Assembly (NCBI GenBank): GCA_027310535.1
Contig: DAIDAQ010000010.1
Location: forward strand, 1 to 23,202
DNA length: 23,202 nucleotides
DNA from: Candidatus Micrarchaeaceae archaeon
GTDB taxonomy: Archaea > Micrarchaeota > Micrarchaeia > Micrarchaeales > Micrarchaeaceae
Reading direction: 5' to 3'
Positions 1 to 6,795 of this stretch are shown here, one piece after another. Below the pieces are notes generated by a model that worked only from the letters and a program-made list of their open reading frames with translations, did not search any database and was not told where the DNA came from. Positions within the stretch are counted from its first letter, which is position 1. Each line of letters begins with the position of its first letter. The position numbers and the translations under genes are program-made.

Positions 1-141
1 GTCGAATCCCGGGCAATCCAGCGTGGAGATTATTGCCCTGTATTTATCTGGGGGGTGGGGGTCTGACACTAGGAGCATTTTCATGTAATCCTGCCTTATG
101 TTCTCCTTCCACAACTGCGCATACGCTATGAAGAAGCGCTA
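1..141 (-). other. Conserved M13 C-terminal coding continuing in frame past the TAG stop, cut by window edge
   Basis: Reading on in the same frame after the TAG gives RFFIAYAQLWKEN and then SDPHPPDKYRAI, with no further stop up to position 1. Both stretches match the C-terminal signature of M13 peptidases, which usually follows a Gln at the place of the TAG (CAG to TAG is one change). The coding potential beyond the stop is therefore real and undecayed over 46 codons. The true 3' end lies outside the window. Confidence 0.85.
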
Positions 142-1944
142 TTCAGCAGTGAAGCCATCGGCTCTCTTCTTTCTTGATGGTTCTTCGGCAAACCTCCTCT
201 GCAGCGCATCATATGCTATCACAGCGCCGCCGAGGTCTGCTATGCTCTCGCCCAATGTCAGCTTCCCATTTATGAACATCCCTGGCAACGCCTCTATGGC
301 GCTGTAGGCCTCTGCGACGGCCTCTGCCCTTCGGTTAAAGGCGTTCTTGTCTTCCTCCACCCACCACTCGCAGAGGTTGCCGTCTGCGTCATACTTCCTG
401 CCCTCGTCGTCAAAGCCGTGCGTTATCTCATGCCCTATGATCGTGCCTATGCCAGCGTAGTTTACCGCATCGTCCATGGTTACGTCAAAGTAAGGGGGCT
501 GGAGTATACCCGCGGGTAAGACAAGCTCGTTTTGGGTGTCTGAATAATAGGCGTTGACCGTGGGCGGCGTCATGTACCACTCATCCCTGTCGACTGGTTT
601 GCCTGCCCTCGCCATCTGCCTGCCGAGCTCAAACCCGGCAGAGCGGCGTATGTTCCCAACATAATCATCGTCGGTTATCATGAGCCCGGAATAGTCGCGG
701 AATTTTGCAGGGAACCCTATCTTGAACTCCATCCTGTCAAGCTTTTTGAGCGCCAGCCTGCGCGTCCCGTCGGACATCCACTGCGCCGTCTCGAGCTTCC
801 GCCTGAAGGCCGCTATTATGTCCCTCACCAGGACCTCTACCCTTGCCTTTGCCTCGCTTCCGAAGTTCCTTTCCACATAGAGCTTGCCCAGTGCCTCCCC
901 TATCCCGTTGTCGATTGCCGCGATCGCCCTCTTCCACTCAGGCTCCGGCTTCTCTTGGCCGAGAAGTTTTCTCCTGAAGAAGTCGAAGCTTTCATCTCTA
1001 GCCTCTTTGTGAAGGAATGGTGCATATGACGCAAGCACATGCCAGCGCAGGTACACCGCCCACTGTTCAACGGGCCTCTCTGCCAGCATCCTGTCTACTG
1101 CGGCCATGAACTCCGGCTGCCCTACCACAACATAAGGCAAAGGCGGCACGCCTGCGCCCTTCAGGTACTCCATGAGCTTCAGGCTCGGATAGCTGCCATC
1201 TAGTTCCCCTGTTTGCACCTTGTTGTAGTTTTTCTCGCTGTCGCGGAGCTCTGCAGAAGTCCTGCTCGACTTTGCTATCTCTGTTTCCAGTTCTGCTACC
1301 GTGCCTGCCCAGGCCCTCGATGTCGCATCGTCTATCCCCTTCAGGGCAAACATCCTCTGCACGTGTTCCCTGAACTGCTGCAGCTTTTTCGCGAAACTGT
1401 CTAAAATATAGTAGTCGCGGTCGGGCAGCGAAAGCCCGCCCTGCCAAAAATATAGTGCATAAATGTCGCTGTTCTTTGCGTCTGCATCGCAATTTGCAGT
1501 GAAGAATGCGCCTATCCCGGAAAGGTGCAGGACCGGCAGGAGCTTCCTGATGTCGTCTGCAGAGCTTATGCCTTCTATAGCCTGCCAGAGGTCGCCTATC
1601 GGTGCGAACCTGATCCTATTCATACGTTCTGCATCTAACGCTGAAGCATAGAACCTCCCAACCATGCCTTCACAAGGGCTGCAGGGCGCATCGCGCCCGA
1701 GCTCTCTCTCCTCCGCTATCCCACGCAGGAGCCAAAGATTCCATTCCCTCAAGGCGCTGAAGGTCCCCCACGCTACCTTGTTTGGCGGTACTGGGTTTTC
1801 CCTGAGCCATTTGCCGCAGGCATACCTATAGATGTCCGTCCGTGGATCGACGCTTTCGTCCATGTATGCTGTTGAAAACCTGGGCTGTGACTTCACAAAT
1901 GGCTCGTCGCTGCTCCCGTCTGTGCTAACCTGATCCTTTCGCAT
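139..1944 (-). CDS. M13 family (neprilysin/PepO-like) zinc metallopeptidase, interrupted by in-frame TAG
   Basis: Zinc endopeptidase that would cleave small peptides. The 601-residue frame shows the family's substrate-binding VNAYY, the zinc site HEITHGFDDEG at about residue 505 (two His ligands and catalytic Glu) and the third ligand Glu in GESIADLGG at about 566. No signal peptide or N-terminal membrane anchor is visible, so it is probably cytoplasmic, unlike animal neprilysins. A longer start at 1959 exists, but a TATA-like element at 1970-1981 predicts transcription from about 1949, which favours the ATG at 1944. The frame ends in TAG at 139-141 just after DGFTAE, where family members continue into a conserved C-terminal segment. 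That segment is present in frame beyond the TAG (see the next entry). The gene is therefore either inactivated, read through, or affected by a sequence error. Family assignment is very secure; functional state is uncertain. Confidence 0.93.
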   Translation of the reverse strand: MRKDQVSTDGSSDEPFVKSQPRFSTAYMDESVDPRTDIYRYACGKWLRENPVPPNKVAWGTFSALREWNLWLLRGIAEERELGRDAPCSPCEGMVGRFYASALDAERMNRIRFAPIGDLWQAIEGISSADDIRKLLPVLHLSGIGAFFTANCDADAKNSDIYALYFWQGGLSLPDRDYYILDSFAKKLQQFREHVQRMFALKGIDDATSRAWAGTVAELETEIAKSSRTSAELRDSEKNYNKVQTGELDGSYPSLKLMEYLKGAGVPPLPYVVVGQPEFMAAVDRMLAERPVEQWAVYLRWHVLASYAPFLHKEARDESFDFFRRKLLGQEKPEPEWKRAIAAIDNGIGEALGKLYVERNFGSEAKARVEVLVRDIIAAFRRKLETAQWMSDGTRRLALKKLDRMEFKIGFPAKFRDYSGLMITDDDYVGNIRRSAGFELGRQMARAGKPVDRDEWYMTPPTVNAYYSDTQNELVLPAGILQPPYFDVTMDDAVNYAGIGTIIGHEITHGFDDEGRKYDADGNLCEWWVEEDKNAFNRRAEAVAEAYSAIEALPGMFINGKLTLGESIADLGGAVIAYDALQRRFAEEPSRKKRADGFTAE

Positions 1945-1969
1945 GCAATCATGGAGCATTTGCAGCTAA

Positions 1970-1981
1970 ATGCTTTAATCC
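1970..1981 (-). promoter_or_regulatory. TATA box of the M13 peptidase gene
   Basis: The minus strand reads GGATTAAAGC here. A transcript starting about 26 nt downstream would begin near 1949, upstream of the ATG at 1944 but downstream of the ATG at 1959. This is why the shorter start was chosen. Confidence 0.45.
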
Positions 1982-2028
1982 CTTGCCTGTGTTGCTGCCA
2001 TGCGCCACTCCAAGGAGGTCACACATAT

Positions 2029-2054
2029 GCGCCGGAGGGGTAAACCTCCTGCGC
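2029..2054. other. Strong hairpin between divergent M13 and methyltransferase genes
   Basis: GCGC-C-GGAGG, a GGTAAA loop, then CCTCC-T-GCGC form a 9-bp stem with a single mismatch. It lies upstream of both divergent promoters, so it is not an obvious terminator of either flanking gene. Role unknown; it could be a regulatory site or part of an untracked RNA. Confidence 0.4.
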
Positions 2055-2114
2055 CCATGGAGGCCCGTAAACCAACCGCGGGTATCTTAGGCGTTGCGCT
2101 TCCACCCATAGCTG

Positions 2115-2125
2115 CATATAAATAT
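2115..2125 (+). promoter_or_regulatory. TATA box of the methyltransferase-ispD-like operon
   Basis: CATATAAATAT centred at about 2120 predicts transcription from about 2146, one base before the ATG at 2147. This supports a leaderless start and argues against the longer frame opening at 2000. Confidence 0.65.
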
Positions 2126-2146
2126 GAAAAGAACAAAGGGAACACC

Positions 2147-2866
2147 ATGCAGGTTTCCAACAATGGCAAGATGCGGGTAGCTGTAAGGGATCTCTGGGAG
2201 GCGCGCTGGAGAGAGGGTGACGGCACAGGCCCTGTCTCAAGTTATGCGGGCGCGATGCTGCGCGGTGAGGAGTCCCGCGGAAAGGATGTCCTTGAGATCG
2301 GCTGCGGTAACATGTCCTTCTCGAAAGCGCTCACGGCATACGCGCGCAGCTATGTCGGGATCGACATAGCCAAGACCCCACTTGCGTCTGCCGCCCACAT
2401 CATGGGCAACGCAAGGTTTTCCCTGGTATGTTCCGACGCCCTGTCTCTGCCATTCGGGGGAGAGTCCTTTGACTCTGTGATAGCCGTGCAGACGCTTACC
2501 ATCTTCGGCAGGGATTTAGCCAAGGCCCTCGCCGAGGCGTGCAGGGTGCTCAGGGCTGGCGGCGCGATGTCTTTTGACATCATGCATTCGGACTGGCTTG
2601 AGGCAAACAGGCTGCCGGCGATGCAGCTTCCAGGCGGCGGTTTCATAGCTGCCAACTCGCGTTCTGACATGGAGGTCATCGCATACGATGAAAGAAGCAT
2701 CTCGGCAGAACTCAGGCGCCACGGCCTCCATGCCAAAGTGGTAGAGACGATGACGAGCTACGAGTTCGATACGCTCGGCATGGGGTTTTGTCAGAGGTTC
2801 AGGCGCGGAAGGGAGCAGTTCGACGGTGTTAATCTCTCGATGCTCATCCGCGCAGTGAAGGTTTGA
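2147..2866 (+). CDS. Class I SAM-dependent methyltransferase
   Basis: A 239-residue protein with the Rossmann-type methyltransferase fold. Motif I is VLEIGCGNMS (about residues 50-59), the acidic end of strand 2 is GID, and the later motif is FDSVIAVQTL followed by a CRVLRAGG loop, as in UbiE/COQ5-like and other small-molecule methyltransferases. The substrate cannot be told from sequence. The frame is open further upstream, but the TATA box at 2115-2125 places the transcript start at this ATG; residues upstream also look unlike the family. The downstream nucleotidyltransferase follows after 4 bases, so the two genes are probably cotranscribed. One could imagine both acting on one metabolite or surface polymer, but that is inference. 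Family confident, substrate unknown. Confidence 0.88.
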   Translation: MQVSNNGKMRVAVRDLWEARWREGDGTGPVSSYAGAMLRGEESRGKDVLEIGCGNMSFSKALTAYARSYVGIDIAKTPLASAAHIMGNARFSLVCSDALSLPFGGESFDSVIAVQTLTIFGRDLAKALAEACRVLRAGGAMSFDIMHSDWLEANRLPAMQLPGGGFIAANSRSDMEVIAYDERSISAELRRHGLHAKVVETMTSYEFDTLGMGFCQRFRRGREQFDGVNLSMLIRAVKV

Positions 2867-2870
2867 TATC

Positions 2871-3554
2871 ATGGAGAGGAAGGCAGCAGCGATAATAGTT
2901 GCGGCAGGGAGCAGCAGGAGGATGGGTGGGATAGACAAGATATCAGCCGAGCTGCTGGGCAAGCCTCTTATAGCCCACACGATAGAGGCATTTGAACGCG
3001 CCGGCAACATCGACGCGATAGTTATAGTTGCCAGGGAGGAAAGGATAGGGGAGATCGAAGGGCTGGCGGCCGCCGGGCGCTATGTAAAGGTTGTCTCTGT
3101 TTGCGGCGGCGGGAGAAGGAGGCAGGACTCGACCTACAATGGCCTGCTCCGCACTGTGGGCTATGACATTGTGGCGGTCCACGATGGCGCGAGGCCGTGC
3201 GTGCGCAGCAACGTTATAGAGCAGTGCGTGGATGAAGCTAAGAAGTACGGCGCTGTGGTTGCGGCCTCGCCGCTTTTCGATACTATAAAAAGGATCGATT
3301 CCAGCCGCACGGTTGTTGAGACGATTGACAGGAGCGTGCTCGTCGCGGCGTGCACTCCGCAGGTCTTCGAGCGCAGGCTGCTTCTCAATGCGTATTCCTT
3401 CAGCGGCGCAGATGCGACAGACGAGGCGATGCTCGTGGAGAGGGCCGGGGGCAAGGTGAGGGTGTATGTGGACTGCAGCGACAATGTAAAGGTGACTGTT
3501 GAGGAGGACCTGGTCCGCGCCGAGCGTGTACTGATGATGGCAAGGAGGGCCTGA
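2871..3554 (+). CDS. ispD-like: IspD/TarI-family CTP-dependent cytidylyltransferase
   Basis: A 227-residue nucleotidyltransferase resembling IspD, which joins CTP and methylerythritol 4-phosphate. Visible signatures are the N-terminal nucleotide loop AAGSSRRMGG with a downstream Lys, GGGRRRQDSTYNGL, VHDGARP, ACTPQVF, TDEAMLVE and the C-terminal NVKVTVEEDL. Length is typical (about 230). In most archaea isoprenoids come from a mevalonate route and the MEP pathway is absent, and no other MEP gene is in the window. A related TarI-type role (ribitol or another polyol phosphate) is therefore as likely as true IspD. It lies 4 bases after the methyltransferase stop, suggesting one transcript. A bacterial origin by transfer is plausible. 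Family sure; substrate not. Confidence 0.85.
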   Translation: MERKAAAIIVAAGSSRRMGGIDKISAELLGKPLIAHTIEAFERAGNIDAIVIVAREERIGEIEGLAAAGRYVKVVSVCGGGRRRQDSTYNGLLRTVGYDIVAVHDGARPCVRSNVIEQCVDEAKKYGAVVAASPLFDTIKRIDSSRTVVETIDRSVLVAACTPQVFERRLLLNAYSFSGADATDEAMLVERAGGKVRVYVDCSDNVKVTVEEDLVRAERVLMMARRA

Positions 3555-3604
3555 CGGCTGCCTGGCGAGGCAACTACTGCTAACGAGGAGCCCTATTGGG
3601 TTGG

Positions 3605-3661
3605 CGGGCCGGATGCAAGCCAACGAAACGCAAGCTTGGGGGCATGACCGCATCCAGCCCG
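3605..3661. ncRNA. Candidate structured RNA or long hairpin
   Basis: CGGGCCGGATGC at 3605-3616 pairs with GCATCCAGCCCG at 3650-3661 with one mismatch, enclosing a 33-nt loop in which CCAA (3620-3623) and TTGG (3636-3639) can also pair. An ACA triplet follows closely on the plus strand (3666-3668), loosely recalling H/ACA guide RNAs, but I cannot show a guide pocket or kink-turn. It may simply be a 3' element of the ispD-like gene. Confidence 0.25.
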
Positions 3662-3750
3662 GGCCGACACCGACGTTCTGCCGCAATCATGCATTGCACG
3701 ATTGCAACCATGCCTTCTCATCCCACCTGGTAACCATTATAATCCAGCAG

Positions 3751-3781
3751 GTATATATATGGTGTAAATTTGATCAAATTT
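3751..3781 (+). promoter_or_regulatory. Distal TATA-like element plus 16-bp perfect palindrome (possible operator)
   Basis: GTATATATAT (3751-3760) is followed by the perfect palindrome AAATTTGATCAAATTT at 3766-3781. Archaeal Lrp/FL11-type regulators bind AT-rich palindromes and often repress their own promoters, and the next gene is such a regulator, so autoregulation is a reasonable guess. It lies about 140 nt from the coding start; the proximal TATA at 3874 is better placed. Confidence 0.4.
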
Positions 3782-3873
3782 TCTTAAAATATTTATCATA
3801 TTCGTTCATTTGTACATGGCAAGGATTATCATAAGTTAAATTTTTACTCATAAAAACCTAAATTCTGCGAAAA

Positions 3874-3883
3874 GCATATATAG
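3874..3883 (+). promoter_or_regulatory. TATA box of the double-Lrp regulator gene
   Basis: GCATATATAG centred at about 3879 predicts a transcript start near 3905, giving a leader of about 13 nt to the ATG at 3918, with GGAG inside the leader. Confidence 0.55.
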
Positions 3884-3917
3884 ACAGGATTGGTATAATG
3901 GGCAGGAGAGCCTATCC

Positions 3918-4949
3918 ATGGTCAAGGAATACAGCTATGTGAAGAAGCGCATACTTAGGGAGCTAAGTGAAAACTCCCGCATATCAATGACGGCTCTGGC
4001 GAAGAAGGTTGGGTGCTCAAGGAATACCGCTATAAGCAACATGAACATGCTAAACAAGGAATTCTGGATAAGGGACACAATCAACATAGACAAGGACGCA
4101 CTCGGCTTCCAGAAGCATGTGATAAAGGTAAAGTGTGGCAAGAAGCCGGCAGCAGTGGAGCTGAAGGAAATCTTCAAGGATGATGGAATAGTCCAGGCGG
4201 TCATGCTGACAGAAGGCGATTTTGACATATTCATAGATATAGTCGTGCAGAACAGCATCGCCTACGCGCAGTGGGCCGCCAGGACCACAATGAAGCTGCT
4301 CCAGTACGAACCTGTCTTCGAGCCTTCTCTCATAGCGTTCGTGCACATGGGCTTCATCCCCGTGCCAAACAAGGTGCTGAAGGACGCGGACATGTCGGTC
4401 TACGACCTGGATGACCTTGATAAGTATATTCTTGCAGAGTTGAACAGGAACTCGAGGCTCGCATACGCAGAGCTCGCAGAAAGGCTTGGGAAGCCGAAGG
4501 GAACGATAAGGTACAGGATGCAGAAGATAATGAAGCTTAAGCTTATAAGGGGATTTACGATAATGATGCTAAAGCCGCCTACTGATTACAACGTCATTTT
4601 CTTTGTCAAGCTGAAGCTGCGGGACGGGGTCCTGGCAAGAGTGGAAAAGGCGAACAGGTACTTTACAGAGTCTGAGAGGCTGCCTCTCCTGAACAGGTTC
4701 CAGCTCCTTGCCCTTCTGATAGGCAATGACCTGATGCTCGGCTACGGGTGCTTTGACAGCGAGGAGGAGATGATAAGGGACATTGCGGTTGCACTGAAGA
4801 GCATCTATTCTGTCGATTCCCCGATAATAGAGATTGCAAGAATAAAGGAAAAGATAATGGGCGAAATATCGGTGAACAACGCCGACCTGAAGGCGCACTT
4901 CAAGCCGCTCTCAATGCTGCTGCAGGGCGGCAGTAACGAGAAAGACTGA
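3918..4949 (+). CDS. Lrp/AsnC-type transcription regulator with two tandem modules
   Basis: A 343-residue predicted DNA-binding regulator, about twice the usual Lrp length (about 150). It contains two winged/helix-turn-helix units. The first (about residues 5-50) has ILRELSENSRISMTALAKK; the second (about 166-212) has YILAELNRNSRLAYAELAER and GTIRYRMQKI. Each is followed by an alpha/beta region that could be a RAM-like effector domain (first containing GDFDIFIDIV, second LIGNDLMLGYG). The arrangement HTH-RAM-HTH-RAM suggests internal duplication, so one chain could mimic an Lrp dimer. Ligand and targets are unknown. A palindrome and two TATA-like elements lie upstream. The gene converges on MTA phosphorylase with 3 bases between stops. 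HTH assignment is firm; the RAM label is inferred from position and weak resemblance. Confidence 0.82.
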   Translation: MVKEYSYVKKRILRELSENSRISMTALAKKVGCSRNTAISNMNMLNKEFWIRDTINIDKDALGFQKHVIKVKCGKKPAAVELKEIFKDDGIVQAVMLTEGDFDIFIDIVVQNSIAYAQWAARTTMKLLQYEPVFEPSLIAFVHMGFIPVPNKVLKDADMSVYDLDDLDKYILAELNRNSRLAYAELAERLGKPKGTIRYRMQKIMKLKLIRGFTIMMLKPPTDYNVIFFVKLKLRDGVLARVEKANRYFTESERLPLLNRFQLLALLIGNDLMLGYGCFDSEEEMIRDIAVALKSIYSVDSPIIEIARIKEKIMGEISVNNADLKAHFKPLSMLLQGGSNEKD

Positions 4950-4952
4950 AGC

Positions 4953-5732
4953 TCAGGGCCCTGCCCGCGCCCCCTCGAGCGAATCCCCGCAGCCGCAGGC
5001 CCTATTTTCCGGTACCTTCACAACCATGGCAGATATCAGCTGCTTTAGCCTTGCCATGTCTGCAGAGAATCTCCCCCTAACCTCATCGTAAGTCACCGGC
5101 TTTGCATCAGGGTTCCCCTCAAGGCCTGCATCGTAGTCTGTCACGGCCGCTATCCCGAGATAGCAGATGCCCTTCTCCCTTGCGAGCGCAACCTCAGGGT
5201 ACTGGGTCATGTTTATCATCTCCGCATATGCAGAGTACCACCTTGACTCAGCCTTCGTGGAGAACCGCGGGCCATCGACGACGATGACCGTGCCGCTCCG
5301 GTGCTCTACTCCCATTCCTGAGGCAATCGCCCTGAGCTCTGAGCAGTATGGTTCAGCAAGGCTGACATGGACGACCTCTGGGCCGTGGAAGAAGGTATCG
5401 TCCCTCCCGTGGGTGGTGTTCACGAACTGGTCAAAGAGCGCCAGCTCTCCAGGCTTGTAGGATGGCCTCAGCGAGCCAACGGCGTTTGTCGAGATTATGC
5501 GCTCGACCCCCAAGTCCTCAAGCGCCGCTATATTCGCCTTGTACGGAACCTTGTGGGGAGGTATCGTGTGCCCTTCCCCATGCCTTGCGATGAAGGCCAC
5601 CTCAATGCTGTTTACCTTTCCTAGGCTGACCCCTGAGCTCGGCCTGCCGTACTCAGTCTCAACATCTTCGCCCCTTGCGCCCTCTATCAGGCTGTAGAAG
5701 CCAGAGCCCCCGATTATCCCTATCTTTGGCAT
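4953..5732 (-). CDS. mtnP: S-methyl-5'-thioadenosine phosphorylase (PNP/MTAP family)
   Basis: Phosphorolysis of methylthioadenosine to adenine and methylthioribose-1-phosphate in methionine salvage; some relatives use methylthioinosine. The 259-residue protein has GIIGGSGFY at its N-terminus, the phosphate-site RHGEGHTIPPHKV, STNAVGSL, the base/ribose region NMTQYPEVALARE and the purine-site VTDYD. Length is typical for trimeric family II enzymes. The frame is open 7 codons upstream to an ATG at 5753, but a TATA box at 5754-5763 abuts that ATG and predicts transcription starting at about 5732, exactly the ATG of MPKIGII. The shorter, leaderless start was therefore chosen. The C-terminus carries CGCG, a short cysteine tail. 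Family very secure; MTA versus MTI preference is not resolved. Confidence 0.93.
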   Translation of the reverse strand: MPKIGIIGGSGFYSLIEGARGEDVETEYGRPSSGVSLGKVNSIEVAFIARHGEGHTIPPHKVPYKANIAALEDLGVERIISTNAVGSLRPSYKPGELALFDQFVNTTHGRDDTFFHGPEVVHVSLAEPYCSELRAIASGMGVEHRSGTVIVVDGPRFSTKAESRWYSAYAEMINMTQYPEVALAREKGICYLGIAAVTDYDAGLEGNPDAKPVTYDEVRGRFSADMARLKQLISAMVVKVPENRACGCGDSLEGARAGP

Positions 5733-5753
5733 GCCTTGGATAAGCACCGCCAT

Positions 5754-5763
5754 GTATTTAACC
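5754..5763 (-). promoter_or_regulatory. TATA box of mtnP, decides a leaderless start
   Basis: The minus strand reads GGTTAAATAC. It directly abuts the upstream ATG (5751-5753), so that ATG cannot be in the transcript. The ATG at 5730-5732 lies about 26 nt from the box centre. Confidence 0.65.
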
Positions 5764-5838
5764 TTAGCTGATTACCATAAACCTGCCTTATCCAGAAACA
5801 AGGCCGCGCACGCCGTACTAACTCAGCGAATAGGCATG

Positions 5839-5967
5839 GGGTGGCATGAGGCCCACCCGCCATAGCAGGCAAGAAAAAGAGGTGCATAGGGTGCCTATGG
5901 GTGCCGGGTCCCCCTGCCTGCCCAAAGAGAACACCACTCAGAGCAATGGCGGCCGCTGCCATCTCTG
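5839..5967. ncRNA. Candidate structured RNA: three consecutive hairpins
   Basis: Hairpin 1: GGGTGG (5839-5844) with CCACCC (5853-5858). Hairpin 2: GCAGGCA (5865-5871) with TGCCTGC (5915-5921), enclosing CATAGG-GTG-CCTATG (5885-5899). Hairpin 3: CAGAG...CTCTG (5939-5967) with an inner ATGGC/GCCAT stem and a 2-nt bulge. The density of perfect pairing in GC-rich DNA flanked by AT-rich promoters is unusual. No tRNA, SRP RNA or RNase P RNA signature is visible, and the strand is undetermined. Confidence 0.3.
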
Positions 5968-5990
5968 ATAAGCGCGGTACGAGCAGTAAG

Positions 5991-6004
5991 ACATATAAAA
6001 GTAT
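5991..6004 (+). promoter_or_regulatory. TATA box of the proteasome-exosome operon
   Basis: ACATATAAAAGTAT predicts a start near 6023 and a leader of about 65 nt before psmA. The leader includes the CCGTT/AACGG inverted repeat and the GGTG site at 6079-6082. Confidence 0.5.
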
Positions 6005-6087
6005 AATCCAATATCTTTGATACCATAGAAAATGGAAAAATAGAAACCGTTTTAACGGCTGATCTTTCTGTTCTAGCGGGTGAAGTT

Positions 6088-6783
6088 ATGTATCCAAACG
6101 TGCAGGCATACGATAGAGGCATGATGTTGAGCCCAGACGGCAGGCTCTACCAGGTTGAATATGCGAAGGAGTCGGTGAGGAGGGGTGCGACAGCGCTCGG
6201 GATGGTAACGCCTGACAGCGTTGTCTTCGTGGCGCATAAGAACGTAGTAGAGCCGCTTGCAGTTCCGAATTCGCTCGGCAAGATCTTCAGGATAGATTCC
6301 TACATCGGCGCAACTTACTCCGGGATCGCTGCAGACGGCCTGAGGGTTATCAACATGATGAGGGGCAAGACCCAATCGCACAGGATGGTTTATGATGAAA
6401 CTCAGTCCGTCGAGACTGTTGCAAGGGATATGTCGGAGGAGATGCAGATGGCAACGCAGTACGGCGGGATAAGGCCGTACGCGGTGTCTGTGCTGATAGG
6501 CGGTATAGACACACAACCGAAGCTCTTCGAGATCGATCCGACTGCGTCATTCTTAGGGTACAGGGCCGATGCAATAGGTATAGGGAAGAAGGTGGCCGAA
6601 GAGATACTTGTCAAGGAGTATAAGGATGAGATCAAGAGCGAGGACGCGATCTCGCTCGGGGTCAAGATAATCTCAAAAGTAGGGGAAGGTAAGCTGACAA
6701 GCGACAACATTGAGATAGCTGTTATAGACAAGAAGAACGGCTACACGATATTCCCATCGGAAAAGACGGCAAAGTATATTTGA
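6088..6783 (+). CDS. psmA: Proteasome alpha subunit
   Basis: Forms the outer rings and gate of the archaeal 20S proteasome; it has no catalytic threonine. The 231-residue protein begins with the gating region YPNVQAYDRGMM and the alpha-type signature LSPDGRLYQVEYAKESVRRG, followed by the conserved alpha fold (DSVVFVAHK, IDSYIGATYSGIAADG, YGGIRPYAVSVLIGGID). Length is normal. GGTG at 6079-6082 lies 5 nt before the ATG. It heads the cluster, with SBDS following after about 12 bases, the classic archaeal link between protein degradation and RNA decay. No beta subunit gene is in the window. Confidence 0.97.
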   Translation: MYPNVQAYDRGMMLSPDGRLYQVEYAKESVRRGATALGMVTPDSVVFVAHKNVVEPLAVPNSLGKIFRIDSYIGATYSGIAADGLRVINMMRGKTQSHRMVYDETQSVETVARDMSEEMQMATQYGGIRPYAVSVLIGGIDTQPKLFEIDPTASFLGYRADAIGIGKKVAEEILVKEYKDEIKSEDAISLGVKIISKVGEGKLTSDNIEIAVIDKKNGYTIFPSEKTAKYI

Positions 6784-6795
6784 GCAGTGAAGCAA

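Larger units (their letters stand above)
3557..3917. other. Intergenic region: GC-rich structured half, then AT-rich promoter half
   Basis: No convincing gene. The GC-rich left part holds a long imperfect inverted repeat (3605-3616 with 3650-3661, 11 of 12 paired) and a smaller one (3683-3688 with 3700-3705). The right part is AT-rich with two TATA-like elements and a 16-bp palindrome in front of the Lrp-type regulator. A 77-codon frame at 3601-3834 lacks any family resemblance and crosses both halves. Confidence 0.6.
5733..6087. other. Divergent intergenic region between mtnP and psmA
   Basis: About 350 bases with no convincing gene. It holds the mtnP TATA box (5754-5763), a GC-rich segment with three consecutive hairpins (5839-5967), a TATA box for psmA (5991-6004) and a small inverted repeat CCGTT-TT-AACGG at 6049-6060 just before the psmA ribosome-binding site. 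An 80-codon minus-strand frame through the hairpins has no protein-like features. Confidence 0.6.

Noticed and set aside
139..141. Pyrrolysine as the meaning of the M13 TAG
   Set aside because: Family members have Gln there, no methylamine methyltransferase context is present, and no PylT/PylS is in the window. Nonsense mutation, Gln-type suppression or sequence error are simpler.
3601..3834. 77-codon plus-strand frame after the ispD-like gene
   Set aside because: It spans GC-rich hairpins and AT-rich promoter sequence, has no start signal and no protein-like pattern.
5720..5962. 80-codon minus-strand frame upstream of mtnP
   Set aside because: It runs through the three hairpins and the mtnP promoter and overlaps the mtnP start in another frame; low-complexity translation.
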